A stretch of DNA of 64,000 bases. Origin: Myxococcota bacterium (lineage in GTDB: Bacteria; Myxococcota_A; UBA9160; UBA4427). Each line of letters starts with the position of its first letter. Positions within the stretch are counted from its first letter, which is position 1. A model generated the notes under the pieces. It was not told the DNA's origin. It was given only the letters and a program-made list of their open reading frames with translations, and made no database searches. Shown here piece by piece: positions 27,429 through 37,001 of this stretch. The DNA lies in NCBI GenBank assembly GCA_028278345.1, contig JANQEL010000235.1, positions 1 to 64,000 on the forward strand. The letters run 5' to 3'. A program made the translations under genes and the position numbers.

Positions 27429-30400
27429 TCAGGCCTCGTCGTTCGCGGTGCGCATCGTGGTGACCCACTTCTGCAGCTCGGAGTTCCGCGCCTCCGAGTT
27501 CTCGATCCGCGGATTGCGCGTTCTCCAGCGACGTGCGTATTCCTCGATTTGCGGGGACGCGGGGCCGTACTTCTCGACACACCAGCCCAATGCCTCCAAC
27601 CAGCTCAGTACGTCTTGCGCGCATGCCCATCTGCTGGAATTGAGTGACTTGACGAATGGGCGCTCGACCTCTCGCTGGGCCTTGCGGAACACCTGGTCGA
27701 GCCGATCCGCGGTGGGGGTGTGCGGGACGGAGTCCGAACTGCTGTGCGCTCTGCCAGCTTCGCTCTGGGCTTGTTCGAAGTTGACGCTCAGCACCCACGC
27801 GCAAGTCTCCGTGAGCGAGATGTCCGTGAGCGCGTCGAAGTCCCGCACTCCCCTGATGCAGGATTCGACCCTTCTTTCGAGAATGGGCATCCATAGGTTC
27901 GCGATGGCGACGACGGGAATCTTTCCCGCCTGAGCAAGCGGCACCAAGACCTTGCCCGTGACGTCGTGAGCGCGCGCGCCGATACGGCCGGCGTCGTAGC
28001 GTCGGGCCAGTTCTACGAGCAGGTCTCGCAGACTGTTGGGCGAAGCCGGGAACTCGTCATTCAGCCAGTTCGTCAGCTCATTTTCGCGTACTTCGGCGGC
28101 TTCGCGGCTTTGACTGGTGCTCAAGATCTCGGGTCTGACCTCGCCGATGGCTTCTGCGATTACGAGTACGCGCTCGGTCTCTCGCGGAAGGAACCTGAGG
28201 ATTTTCCGTGCTTCCTCAAGGCCGAGAGTTGTTCGCGCGGGTGGTTCGCCTGCGTGGGTGAGGACCGCGCGGCCCAACAGCGCTCCGCCGAGCGCTCGAA
28301 CGAAGTCGTTCCTCGCCTTGAGCATGGCTTCGACCAAAGGGGCCAGGCGGTCCTGCCCATACGCGTTCCAGCAGATCGTTTCGTCGAGAGCGTCAAGCGC
28401 GAGGCACACCTTGTACCCAGCGATTAGACGCTCCGAAGTGGGTGCGGATTCCTCGATCTGACCAGCGATCGCATCTAGCGTTGTTGCGAACTCCCGGGGG
28501 GCCGTCAGGGCGAGAGTCTCGAATCCGAAGCGCAGTGCCCAGTCCGGACCCAGCATTCGATGACGCCGAGACAAGGCGAAGCCAAAACGGCGAATCGCCG
28601 CTAGGTCGAGCGAAGCCAGCTTGGCGGAAGCGAGCGACTCGAGCGCGGAAGAACCTTTGGGTGTCGCGACTGGTGAAGCGTGACCCAGATATCGCCCTAG
28701 GGCCGCGATGAAACCGTCCGCGGATGCCCAGCGAACAGCCAGTTCGTCATGGGGCGCTGGCGTTCGCGATAGCGCATCAGCGAAACTCAACCACGAAGAA
28801 GCGAACTGCGCTGGATCATTGCCGGAAACGGCCGAGTCAACGTCCCGGGCCAGAGTGTCGAGTTCGGCGGGCGTAGCTCTTTGCGAAGACGCAGTGCTAC
28901 TTGGGGTCGGCTCGCTCGCCGAAGCGGTCTCCGGCAGGAGTTGCAGGTCTTCCGCGTCTGCGATCATCCTGGCGGCAGCATCGGCGACCTGCGGGAGTAC
29001 GTCGGCGGGAATCGGGGTGATGAGCAGAGGGTGATTCTTCGTCGCCGCCTGCAACGAGTTTGACAACTGGAACCCGGCAGCCACTTCGCCGTCGCGATCG
29101 AACTCCAGGGCCAATCGATCGTGTAGCTGGTTCGGTGGCACGACGAGTAGGTCGAGCGACAGCCCCTCTAGCGCCAGTGCGTTGCGGACGATCGCGTCTT
29201 TCAGGCGAGACTGGCGCCCGGCCGGCGCTGTCGACTCCGCGTCCTTCAGCGTCGTCACGACCATGAACCTGCGGCCCGAGACCTCCGTGCGCGCGATGAG
29301 ATCGATGCCCCGCTCGTCGAAGTATGGGTCGATGAGCAGCAGGGGTCCCGGTGAATCGCCCCCGCTGGACGTACCAAAGGTCGATCTGAACCACTCGGCG
29401 ACTGCCAGATCGGAGTCACTCTCTGGATTCGATCGCTGGTCGATGAACTTCGCGCCAGACTCGGTAGGCACGAACTTCTCGCGCAGTCGCCGAGCGCCCT
29501 CCTCTGCTGCCCGCCACAGCTCGGTAGGCCGACCGATCAACGAGGGCATGTTGTCTGCCACTCGCCTGATGGTCCGCATTGCGTCGACGCGCTTACGCTG
29601 GCCGGTGGTCAGTCGTCGCTGCTCGGACCACCGGGTAAGCCACTCGGCATCCAGTACGACCTCAGGCCCAACGAGTTGCAGGTTGAGGCCGATCTGGCGA
29701 AGCCAGTCGACCCTGTGCGAGTACCAGAGCTGAAAACCAGCCTCGGAGGCCGACCGCGACACCCAAACCTCGATCTCGGCTGAGCTAGGACCCACGGGGG
29801 AAAGCTCAACGCTGCCGACCCATTTCGCTCCATCGCAGGGCTCGATCGCGATGAGGTCATCCTTGAGCACGACATCGCGATGAATCTGTCGGCAACGGGC
29901 GAGCGCGCGTCTCGGGTCCCGGATGTGGCGGGTGTCGATCTGAATCTCGATCTCTTCGTCGCTAGCGGTCGTTTCTACGAGCGAATCCTCGCCCTTCGCG
30001 GATGGCATGACCAAGACCTCGAGGTCGCCCAACCGTGGCAGGTCGATCCCGCGACCCGACCCGCCGAAGTCGAGGCCTGAGTCTTCGCCCAGAATCCGCA
30101 GAACGCGGTCAGCCGCGTCATCGTCGGGTGGGAGGGCTTCGGCCTTGTTGACTCTGACCAACGCGGCTCTGATCGCAGACACGTCGACCGCAGGACTCGC
30201 CAGGCCGCCGGTTCGGCTATCGCGCGAGGGGAGGAGCCGCCAGGGCGCGACAACGAAGTTCGCGCTCTTGGAGCCGGTGGGCGACGGCTGCGAACCCACG
30301 ACGTTGCCGAGCGAGGCCGCATCGAGGGGTGGCCGCGGCGGCGCGATTCCAGCACGCGAGGAAGACGCTTCGAGCGAATCCCCGTGCGCGATCTGGTCGA

Positions 30401-30668
30401 GGACAACCCTCACCGTCGCCCAAGGCCCGGAAAGAACGAGACGGCAGATCTGAAGCCTGTTCGCACTAGATCCGAACTCGTCGATCTTGTGGGGTCGCGT
30501 CCATTCGGCGCGCCCTGCGTCTGACGGCCACGAATACGCCCAGCCGAACAAGAGGCGCGGCGAATCAGCAATCAGCCACCAAGTTGCGACCCGCCAAGGA
30601 TCTGCGTCCGCGGGTTCGTTGGCCGCGAACGAAGCGGGCGGCCACTCCGGCCACAGATCAGCGGGCAT
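27429..30668 (-). CDS. Large PLD-like domain protein next to the type I restriction operon
   Basis: The 1079-residue product has an N-terminal region of unknown fold. A central phospholipase D-like segment (residues about 430-600) contains 'LLLIDPYFDERGIDLI', 'SLDLLVVPPNQLHDRLAL' and 'GFQLSNSLQAATKNHPL', in which HDR stands for the usual HxK/HxD nuclease motif. A long helical C-terminus follows. Only one HDR-type motif is visible, so catalysis is uncertain. The layout recalls the VPA1262-type proteins often found beside type I restriction genes, but I cannot confirm that family. It lies downstream of hsdR in the same direction, separated by about 400 bases. A role in restriction of invading DNA is inferred from position. 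Confidence 0.8.
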   Translation of the reverse strand: MPADLWPEWPPASFAANEPADADPWRVATWWLIADSPRLLFGWAYSWPSDAGRAEWTRPHKIDEFGSSANRLQICRLVLSGPWATVRVVLDQIAHGDSLEASSSRAGIAPPRPPLDAASLGNVVGSQPSPTGSKSANFVVAPWRLLPSRDSRTGGLASPAVDVSAIRAALVRVNKAEALPPDDDAADRVLRILGEDSGLDFGGSGRGIDLPRLGDLEVLVMPSAKGEDSLVETTASDEEIEIQIDTRHIRDPRRALARCRQIHRDVVLKDDLIAIEPCDGAKWVGSVELSPVGPSSAEIEVWVSRSASEAGFQLWYSHRVDWLRQIGLNLQLVGPEVVLDAEWLTRWSEQRRLTTGQRKRVDAMRTIRRVADNMPSLIGRPTELWRAAEEGARRLREKFVPTESGAKFIDQRSNPESDSDLAVAEWFRSTFGTSSGGDSPGPLLLIDPYFDERGIDLIARTEVSGRRFMVVTTLKDAESTAPAGRQSRLKDAIVRNALALEGLSLDLLVVPPNQLHDRLALEFDRDGEVAAGFQLSNSLQAATKNHPLLITPIPADVLPQVADAAARMIADAEDLQLLPETASASEPTPSSTASSQRATPAELDTLARDVDSAVSGNDPAQFASSWLSFADALSRTPAPHDELAVRWASADGFIAALGRYLGHASPVATPKGSSALESLASAKLASLDLAAIRRFGFALSRRHRMLGPDWALRFGFETLALTAPREFATTLDAIAGQIEESAPTSERLIAGYKVCLALDALDETICWNAYGQDRLAPLVEAMLKARNDFVRALGGALLGRAVLTHAGEPPARTTLGLEEARKILRFLPRETERVLVIAEAIGEVRPEILSTSQSREAAEVRENELTNWLNDEFPASPNSLRDLLVELARRYDAGRIGARAHDVTGKVLVPLAQAGKIPVVAIANLWMPILERRVESCIRGVRDFDALTDISLTETCAWVLSVNFEQAQSEAGRAHSSSDSVPHTPTADRLDQVFRKAQREVERPFVKSLNSSRWACAQDVLSWLEALGWCVEKYGPASPQIEEYARRWRTRNPRIENSEARNSELQKWVTTMRTANDEA

Positions 30669-31064
30669 CTCGAGATTCCAGACAGCGAGTTCGCGGAGTC
30701 AATCGCGGAGTCGCTTGACACGTTGTTGGGCGCGCTGCGGCGCCGATTCGTGATGGTCCTTGGGTGGTAGCAGGGAAGACCCCAAGCGCCCGTCACCCGA
30801 AAATCTGTGGGGCAACTCTGGGGGCAACTTTTCGCTCGCGCTTGGATTTCGCGAACGAATCCGCATGACTAGAGCTGGCGGTGGATAGAGCTCGGCTCCA
30901 CCAATGCAACCTCCGCCGAGCGAGTTGAGGCGGGCGGAAGCTTCCGACTCCAATGCAGAGCCCCCCACGCGAGGGATCGGCTCCCGACGTTGCTGGGAAC
31001 CGTACCGTCGGGGCGTGGGTGCTGGAGCGGGGCGCCGTAGTCGAACAGCGCGTGGAAGGTGTGA
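30669..31064. other. Intergenic region with att-like sequence
   Basis: This 396-base gap between hsdR and the PLD-like gene has no convincing gene. On the minus strand a frame ends with KVAPRVAPQIFG, resembling the basic tail of some phage integrases. About 70 bases from it lies the tRNA-end-like 14-mer described separately. The stretch may be the residue of an integration event. Confidence 0.4.
30890..30903. repeat. Possible att-site relic, left copy
   Basis: GCTCGGCTCCACCA here matches 13 of 14 bases of a direct copy at 54693-54706, and reads like the 3' CCA end of a tRNA or tmRNA gene. Both copies follow a GGGGCA(N5)GGGGGCAAC element at about 70 bases. Tyrosine integrases commonly leave such ends at both borders of an insertion. 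No full tRNA is present, so this is tentative. Confidence 0.35.
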
Positions 31065-34000
31065 TCACGTTGCTGCGAAACGCGTTCGGATGAACTCCTG
31101 TGCGCTCTCAGGATCAAGCTTCGTCGTGCCCGGCCCGCTCCGCACGAAGAAGTCGCCTCCCTCATGCGATTCCGTTCCCTTCCACTTCAGAAACACTGGC
31201 TCGGGGCTCCGCTGGCAGCTCACCAGACAGATGGTCTTCCCTTCCACCACCTGCATCTTCGGATCCACACACGTACCTGCGCGATCTCCGAGTCCGCTTC
31301 CCACCACGTGACCTAGATGCAGCATGAACTTGTCTTCGTTCTCGAAGGCATCGGGCCCGATCCCGACGATCGAGCGATCATCCCCTACGCCGATTAGCAG
31401 GTCGCCCCCTTCGGTATTGAGGAAGGCAGCGATCGTCTTCAGCACTGAATGCGTCACAACCTTCGGGTCCTTCTTCTCTTCCCTCAGGTTCCACCTAAGC
31501 GTCGACTTGAATTCAAGGGTCTTCGATTCCTGCTGTTTCAGTAGCTCGTCTGCTTGTCGGTGGGTCCGCAGATACTGATCGAAGAGGTAGTTCTTGAGCA
31601 CTTGGCCGAAGGACTGGTCGTCGGTGATGCGCTTGTAGAGTGAGAAGTTCGAATCGACGATCTCCTGGATCACGTGCTCGACCTTCTTGTCGAAGGTGAG
31701 CCGCACATTCTCTCTCGTGTTGACTCGCGCGCTCGCGTCGAGGGCGTCGTCGTCGTCCAGTTTGTCCATCATCTGATCGAGGGTCACGCGATGCTCGGGC
31801 CCAAGGTTGAGGCCAAAGCGCTCGTTCAGCTCGGCGATGATCTGGGAAAGCGGCTCGAGCTGCTCCTCGCCCCCCGGCCGATGCTCCTTCGTCGCCATCG
31901 GCTCCAGCCGGCCGGCCTTCTGCTCCACGCTGATCTTGCCGCTTCCGGTCTGTTGAATCCGGTAGCTCTCCATGTCGATGTTCTGCTGCACCTCGCGCGG
32001 CAGCTCGGCCTGCTCGGTGGGCAGCAGCCGACGTAGATGGCGAGCGAAGACGTAGAGCTTCTCCAGGTCCGCGTCGGAGAAGGTCAGCACCTGGGAGAGG
32101 AAGGCGTACAGGCGCACGTAGCCGGTCAGCTGCTTGCGGAAGCCCTCCTGCTCGTCTTCCACCAGCTCCTCGAAGCGCTCCTTTATAGGGTCGAGGGCCG
32201 AGTAGATCTGGTCCTGCGTAGTCTTTGGATCGAAGTAGAGGGTGGCGAAGGCTTCCACCTCGGCCTCGGTGTAGACATGGAAGTCCAGCAGCCGGCTCTG
32301 AGCGTCGTAGAGTTGGTCGGGGTCGGTGCCTTCAGAAAGCAGCGTGACTTCCGTGTAGCCCTCGAAGGCGTCCTGGATCGTCTCGGCGTCGTTCTCGAAG
32401 TCGAGCACCATGGTGCCGGTCTTGTCGGGTGGATGCGTACGATTCAGGCGCGAGAGGGTCTGAATGGCGTGGATGCCCGAGAGCTTCTTGTCCACGTACA
32501 TGGTGTGGAGCAGGGGCTGGTCGAAGCCGGTCTGAAATTTGTTGGCCACGATCAGGAAGCGGTACTCCGGCTTCTCGAATTCCTTGGCCGTTTGGCGTTC
32601 GCCGATGGGCTGGGGCTTGCCCTCGGAGTTCATCTTGCTCTCGGTGTACTCGGCGCCCTCGTCGTTGACAGTGCCCGAGAAGGCGACCAGCGCCCGCCAC
32701 GGGTGGCCCTGCTCGGCGAGGTAGCGATCGACCTCACGCTTGTAGCGCACCGCGTGCAGACGCGAGCGCGTCACGATCATCGCCTTCGCCTTGCCGCTGA
32801 TCTGGCTCTGCACCTGGGTGGCGAAGTGATCGACCATGATCTTCACCTTCTCCGCGATGGCGTGCGGGTGCAGCTCGACGAACGAGCGCATCAGGTAGGC
32901 GGCCTTGTTCTTGTCGTAGTGGGGGTCGTCCTCAATGGTCTTCAGCAGGCGCCAGTACGACTTGTAGGTGGTGTAGTTCTCGAGCACGTCGAGGATGAAG
33001 CCCTCCTCGATGGCCTGGCGCATGCTGTAGAGGTGGAAGGGGTGAAATTCGCCGCCGGCGTCCTTCTTGCCGAAGAGCTCGAGGGTCTTCTCCTTCGGGG
33101 TCGCGGTGAAGGCGAAAAAGCTCATGTTGGGCGGGAAGCGCCGGCCCTCGGCGGCCTCGGTCCACGCGCGCTGGCCGTCGTCTTCCTCTTCACCCAGATC
33201 GGCGCGCGCAGCGGCTTCGAGGCTGTCGGCGGTGAAGACGCGCTTGATGGCCTCTGGGCTGTCGCCCGCCTGAGAGGAGTGGGCCTCGTCGACGATCACG
33301 GCGAAGTTGCGGCCGGGCACCTCCTGGCTGGCGCCGGGGGCCTTGCCGGCTTCGGCCTCCTTGCGGGCCATCTCGCGGATGGCCTCCAGCATGGCGGGGA
33401 ACTTCTGCAGCGTCGTCACGATGATGGTCTTGCCCGAGGCGACCGCGTCTTTCAGCTGGCGCGAGGTGGTGTCGATGTTCTCCACCACGCCGAGGGTCTG
33501 CTCGAACTGGCGCACGCTGCGCTGGAGCTGGCGGTCGAGGATACGGCGATCGGTGATGACGACGATGGAGTCGAAGACTCGGTGGTCGCTCGCGTCGAAG
33601 AGCGTCGAGAGCTGGTGGGCGAGCCACGCGATGGTGAAGCTCTTGCCGCTGCCCGCCGAGTGCTGGATGAGGTAGCGCTGCCCGGGGCCGCAGCGCCGCG
33701 CGTCGGCCACCAGCTCGCGCACGGCCTCGAGCTGCTGGTAGCGGGGGAAGATGATGAAGCGCTCGCCGGTCTTGCGGCCCTTGTCGTCTTCTTCCTCCAC
33801 CTCGTGGATGAACTGGCGAATCAGGTCGAGCACGCTGTCGCGCGCCCACATGCGCTCCCACATGTAGCGGGTCGCGTAGCCCTTCTGGGTCGGGGGCACG
33901 GGCGGGTTGCCGGCGCCGCCGAACTTGCCCTGGTTGAAGGGAAAGAAGAGGGTCTTGGCACCCCGCAGCGCCGTGGTGAAGTACACGAGCTCGGAATCAA

Positions 34001-34670
34001 TGGCGAAGTGGGCCAGGCAGCGCCCGTAGGCGAAGAGCGGCTCGCGGGGATCGCGCGTCTCCTTGTACTGCTTCATCGCGTGCTCGACGTTCTGCCCCGT
34101 GAGCCGATTCTTGAGCTCCGCGGTGAAGATGGGGATGCCGTTCAGGAAGAGGCCCAGATCGAGACTCGGGCCCGTCTCCTTCTTGTCTTCCTCTGCGCCG
34201 GTCGGGTGGTAGTAGAGCTGGCGCAGAACGGCAAAGAGGTTCGCGGCGTGCAGCCGCTGCAGCTCCTCGTTGAGCCCGCTTGGCGGCCGGAAGTAGGCGA
34301 GCGCAAACTTCACGCCCGAATCCTTGATGCCGTTGCGCAGCACATCGAGGGCGCCGCGCCGCCCGATCTCGCGCGAGAGGCGCTTCAGGAAGCGTTCCCG
34401 CAGATCCGCACCGTGGTGCTGCTCGAGCCTCTCCCATTCCTTGGGTTGGGTGGCGAGGACGAAGTTGACGACATCCGCCGAAATCAGGCAGAGCCCGGCG
34501 TCGTAGTCGCGAGGCGAACGCTTGCGGTAGCCACCGGGCACCTCCTCGCCATAGGCGGGCGTCGGCTCGCGTACGCGCGTTGAGTCGCCCGCGCAGGCAT
34601 CCGGCCCATACTCGAGCAGCGCACACTCGATGGCCTCTTCGAAGGCCCGTTCCGAGATCTCGGGGCTCAT
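31065..34670 (-). CDS. hsdR: Type I restriction subunit R fused to an AlbA_2 domain
   Basis: The 1201-residue product has the HsdR layout. An N-terminal PD-(D/E)XK nuclease (Asp171, Glu185-Leu-Lys187 in 'FTAELKNRL') is followed by SF2 translocase motifs: Walker A 'SAGSGKS' at 338-344, DEAH in 'VIVDEAHSSQ', 'FAFTATP', and 'KFQTGFDQPLL' with 'SRLNRTHP'. A helical linker and a C-terminal AlbA_2/Schlafen-like domain follow (residues about 1015-1190, with 'ESKTLEFKSTLRWNL' and 'AFLNTEGGDLLIGVGDD'). HsdR cuts DNA after ATP-driven translocation when HsdM/HsdS meet unmethylated sites. The extra domain may add nucleic-acid or nucleotide sensing. Its ATG overlaps the end of hsdS by 4 bases. Confidence 0.95.
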   Translation of the reverse strand: MSPEISERAFEEAIECALLEYGPDACAGDSTRVREPTPAYGEEVPGGYRKRSPRDYDAGLCLISADVVNFVLATQPKEWERLEQHHGADLRERFLKRLSREIGRRGALDVLRNGIKDSGVKFALAYFRPPSGLNEELQRLHAANLFAVLRQLYYHPTGAEEDKKETGPSLDLGLFLNGIPIFTAELKNRLTGQNVEHAMKQYKETRDPREPLFAYGRCLAHFAIDSELVYFTTALRGAKTLFFPFNQGKFGGAGNPPVPPTQKGYATRYMWERMWARDSVLDLIRQFIHEVEEEDDKGRKTGERFIIFPRYQQLEAVRELVADARRCGPGQRYLIQHSAGSGKSFTIAWLAHQLSTLFDASDHRVFDSIVVITDRRILDRQLQRSVRQFEQTLGVVENIDTTSRQLKDAVASGKTIIVTTLQKFPAMLEAIREMARKEAEAGKAPGASQEVPGRNFAVIVDEAHSSQAGDSPEAIKRVFTADSLEAAARADLGEEEDDGQRAWTEAAEGRRFPPNMSFFAFTATPKEKTLELFGKKDAGGEFHPFHLYSMRQAIEEGFILDVLENYTTYKSYWRLLKTIEDDPHYDKNKAAYLMRSFVELHPHAIAEKVKIMVDHFATQVQSQISGKAKAMIVTRSRLHAVRYKREVDRYLAEQGHPWRALVAFSGTVNDEGAEYTESKMNSEGKPQPIGERQTAKEFEKPEYRFLIVANKFQTGFDQPLLHTMYVDKKLSGIHAIQTLSRLNRTHPPDKTGTMVLDFENDAETIQDAFEGYTEVTLLSEGTDPDQLYDAQSRLLDFHVYTEAEVEAFATLYFDPKTTQDQIYSALDPIKERFEELVEDEQEGFRKQLTGYVRLYAFLSQVLTFSDADLEKLYVFARHLRRLLPTEQAELPREVQQNIDMESYRIQQTGSGKISVEQKAGRLEPMATKEHRPGGEEQLEPLSQIIAELNERFGLNLGPEHRVTLDQMMDKLDDDDALDASARVNTRENVRLTFDKKVEHVIQEIVDSNFSLYKRITDDQSFGQVLKNYLFDQYLRTHRQADELLKQQESKTLEFKSTLRWNLREEKKDPKVVTHSVLKTIAAFLNTEGGDLLIGVGDDRSIVGIGPDAFENEDKFMLHLGHVVGSGLGDRAGTCVDPKMQVVEGKTICLVSCQRSPEPVFLKWKGTESHEGGDFFVRSGPGTTKLDPESAQEFIRTRFAAT

Positions 34671-36010
34671 GCGACTTCCTCCCGAACGTCGATCTTGCCA
34701 GTGACGGCGGCGGAGATAAGGGCTGTGCGGAGTTCTTGGAGAAGGGTTAGATGATCTTCCACCTTCTTGATCAGCCCATTGATTCTGTTAGTCGCTAGAT
34801 CCAGGTACTCACTAATCGCTACTTGCTCGCGGGGCGGTGGCAGAAGCACTGGGCACTTGGTGAAAGCCGCATTGGGGAGATGCGTCTGATTTAGTCCATC
34901 GTCATAGCAGAGAAAGAACGGACTCCTGTCGAGGTAGTAGAACAGAAATCTCGGATTGACCTGCTGCGCTGAGATGATGCAGACACGCTGATTCACTGCG
35001 TAGCGGTCGTTCTCCGTCACAAAGAAGGTTCTCGCCAGTGCCCTCCCGTTCGGCAGGTCACTCATTACCATCAGCACATCATTCCGCTTTGCGGGGCTTA
35101 GGTTTCTGCTGCAGAACTTCCTCTTCTTTCCTTCGGTCGATACGAACCTGGCATTCACGCAAACAAACTCGCCATCCTCAACAACGTACGGCTCGTGAGC
35201 CTTTCCAGACTGGAATCCACATACCGTTGAGAGCCTGCGAATCTTCCAATCAGCGGGGATCTCGCCTATCCACTCGATCCCGGAGTCCTTCATGGGGGCG
35301 TTCAGGTCGAGGCCCTTGGTGACGGCGTGGGTGATGAGGGCGGCGCGCTTCTCCTGGAGCAGCCTAATTAGCTCCTCCTTCTTCGCCACCAGCCCATCAA
35401 TCTTCTCCATCTCCCGATCCAGGAACCGGACGATCGCATCCTGCTCGGCGGGACTCGGAACTGCGGCTACAAACTGCGCTAGGTCCCCGAGATTGAGCAC
35501 ACGCTGCGCGGTCCCGGCAGGAATCATTTCTACGAATGACTCAAACGCGCTGGCGACAATGCAGTACTCCAGAAAGCGAGCATCGACTTCGGGAGTCAGC
35601 TGAATCCGCGCAAGTGCTCGAGACAGGTTTGCACCTGCGAGCGACTGTGGGACGACGAATGAGCGACCAATTGTCCCCACTACAGAGACGATCAGATCGC
35701 CAGCATTCAGGACCGTTCGGCGATACTCACGGGACTGGGCGGGCGAGATCCTCTGGAGCCAAGCTTGGCGGACTTCACCCGACTCGACATCGAGGATCCG
35801 AATGAGGGGAATTCCGTCGTCCCCGTCATATCGATCTGGCTTGAGGACGCCGTAGGCAAGGGGCGCCTGGAGCACGTACTTGAGCGGCTTGAGTTTCCAA
35901 TGTGCTGGAATCTCGCCCAGGGCTTCAACCCCCGATTGCTGATACTCGGAGTATCGATCGAACTGATGGGCCGACCCGCTCGAGGCCGACACCGCAAACT
36001 CATCAACCAT
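34667..36010 (-). CDS. hsdS: Type I restriction specificity subunit
   Basis: The 447-residue product has two target-recognition domains, each opening with 'GEIPAHWKLKPLK' or 'GEIPADWKIRRLS', and each followed by a conserved coiled-coil arm ('EQDAIVRFLDREMEKID' and 'EQVAISEYLDLATNRING', with 'LIRLLQEKRAALITHAV' and 'LLQELRTALISAAVTGKID'). This duplicate arrangement recognises a bipartite DNA site. The start at 36010 (MVDEF) is chosen because it overlaps the AbiEii stop by only 8 bases; in-frame Met codons up to 36073 would lie deeper inside that gene. It overlaps hsdR by 4 bases. It guides HsdM methylation and HsdR cleavage. Confidence 0.93.
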   Translation of the reverse strand: MVDEFAVSASSGSAHQFDRYSEYQQSGVEALGEIPAHWKLKPLKYVLQAPLAYGVLKPDRYDGDDGIPLIRILDVESGEVRQAWLQRISPAQSREYRRTVLNAGDLIVSVVGTIGRSFVVPQSLAGANLSRALARIQLTPEVDARFLEYCIVASAFESFVEMIPAGTAQRVLNLGDLAQFVAAVPSPAEQDAIVRFLDREMEKIDGLVAKKEELIRLLQEKRAALITHAVTKGLDLNAPMKDSGIEWIGEIPADWKIRRLSTVCGFQSGKAHEPYVVEDGEFVCVNARFVSTEGKKRKFCSRNLSPAKRNDVLMVMSDLPNGRALARTFFVTENDRYAVNQRVCIISAQQVNPRFLFYYLDRSPFFLCYDDGLNQTHLPNAAFTKCPVLLPPPREQVAISEYLDLATNRINGLIKKVEDHLTLLQELRTALISAAVTGKIDVREEVA

Positions 36011-37001
36011 GCTCTCGCCGTCTAAGAGGTGGCACTCCGCCATGTCCGCCTTCGCCATACCCACCCTGCCCATACCCCGTCACCCAAGGCCCACCCTTCG
36101 CCCACACCCGCGCAAACTCCCCACCCCCCGCGAGGCTATCCCGCACCGGCCCCAGAAACGCGATCACCCGCTCCCGCACCGCCGCGAACGCTGCTGGCAC
36201 CTCCAGCTGCAACCCCGACTTCTGCCGAAACGCTCGCCACATTTCGACGCGCTTCTCATCTTGATAGAACGCCGGCCGTAGCGCCTCGGGCACCACCTCA
36301 CCGATCAGGGTCCCGCGTCGGCGGAAGGTCTCGTCGATTGCGGTGCACAGCGTTTCGCCGTCGAAGGGGAACTCTTGGGAGAGGGCGACGACGTCCCAGA
36401 AGTCCTTCATGCGCGAGTTGCTCGCGCCCAGGCTCACCATGGCTTCGAACTTCTCGGCGATCGTGGTCTCGCGCGGGTAGGCCCAGACGTTGGGCGCGGT
36501 GAGGTTGAGGAGCGTCGGGTACTCGGCGGGCTGCTTGTCGGGGTAGATGGCGTCTCCGAAGCCGATGTCGACCCGGAGTGTGATCCTCGTCTTGCCGAGT
36601 GTGGCTCGGAGCTTGACGCGCACGCCTCCGTAGCCCTGCTCATGACGAATCTCTTCGACGCCGATCGCCGCCGGGTCGAAGCGCAGGGCGTCGTTGGGGT
36701 CGTCGATTGCGCAGATCGCGGCCATCGACTCGCGGATAGCGGTGTGATCTTCCACGCCGCTGCCGAGCAGATCGACATCGCGCGTGGAACGAAACTCGTT
36801 GCCGGACCAGACGAGAAAGAGCGCGGCGCCCTTCAGCGTGAAGCGATCGACCTCGCTCGATACACCCAGGCGGTAGAGGAAGCGCTCGGCGGCGTCGCGC
36901 TGCAGCACGAGGTTGAAGTCGGCCCCCATCTCGCGGGCGTGGTTCTTCAGGCGCTGCTGCACCGAGGCCGCGACGTTCACGATTTCGTCTGGGCCGGCCA
37001 T
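36003..37001 (-). CDS. abiEii: AbiEii-type nucleotidyltransferase toxin
   Basis: The 332-residue product has the AbiEii/DUF1814 nucleotidyltransferase pattern: 'FTLKGAALFLVWSG' before the catalytic 'RSTRDVDLLG' (the Asp pair of the polymerase-beta fold), then 'VRVKLRATLGKTRITLRVDIGFGD' (quoted in parts as RITLRVDIGFGD), 'EYPTLL' and 'ETTIAEKFEAMV', all usual in this family. AbiEii proteins block growth by modifying tRNA. The start shares one base with the AbiEi stop, and the end overlaps hsdS by 8 bases, so the pair is inserted within the hsd operon. The low-complexity Gly/His-rich C-terminus after residue about 305 is unusual and may be read-through into formerly non-coding sequence. Confidence 0.9.
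   Translation of the reverse strand: MAGPDEIVNVAASVQQRLKNHAREMGADFNLVLQRDAAERFLYRLGVSSEVDRFTLKGAALFLVWSGNEFRSTRDVDLLGSGVEDHTAIRESMAAICAIDDPNDALRFDPAAIGVEEIRHEQGYGGVRVKLRATLGKTRITLRVDIGFGDAIYPDKQPAEYPTLLNLTAPNVWAYPRETTIAEKFEAMVSLGASNSRMKDFWDVVALSQEFPFDGETLCTAIDETFRRRGTLIGEVVPEALRPAFYQDEKRVEMWRAFRQKSGLQLEVPAAFAAVRERVIAFLGPVRDSLAGGGEFARVWAKGGPWVTGYGQGGYGEGGHGGVPPLRRREHG

Noticed and set aside
27152-27463. 103-codon frame with a helical start
   Set aside because: After about 40 residues it turns low-complexity and overlaps the opposite gene; at most it is a fragment.
32037-34583. 848-codon plus-strand open frame
   Set aside because: It lies wholly opposite hsdR, its translation is a Leu/Val/Glu/Gly-rich string without domains, and it follows from the GC-rich codon use of hsdR.
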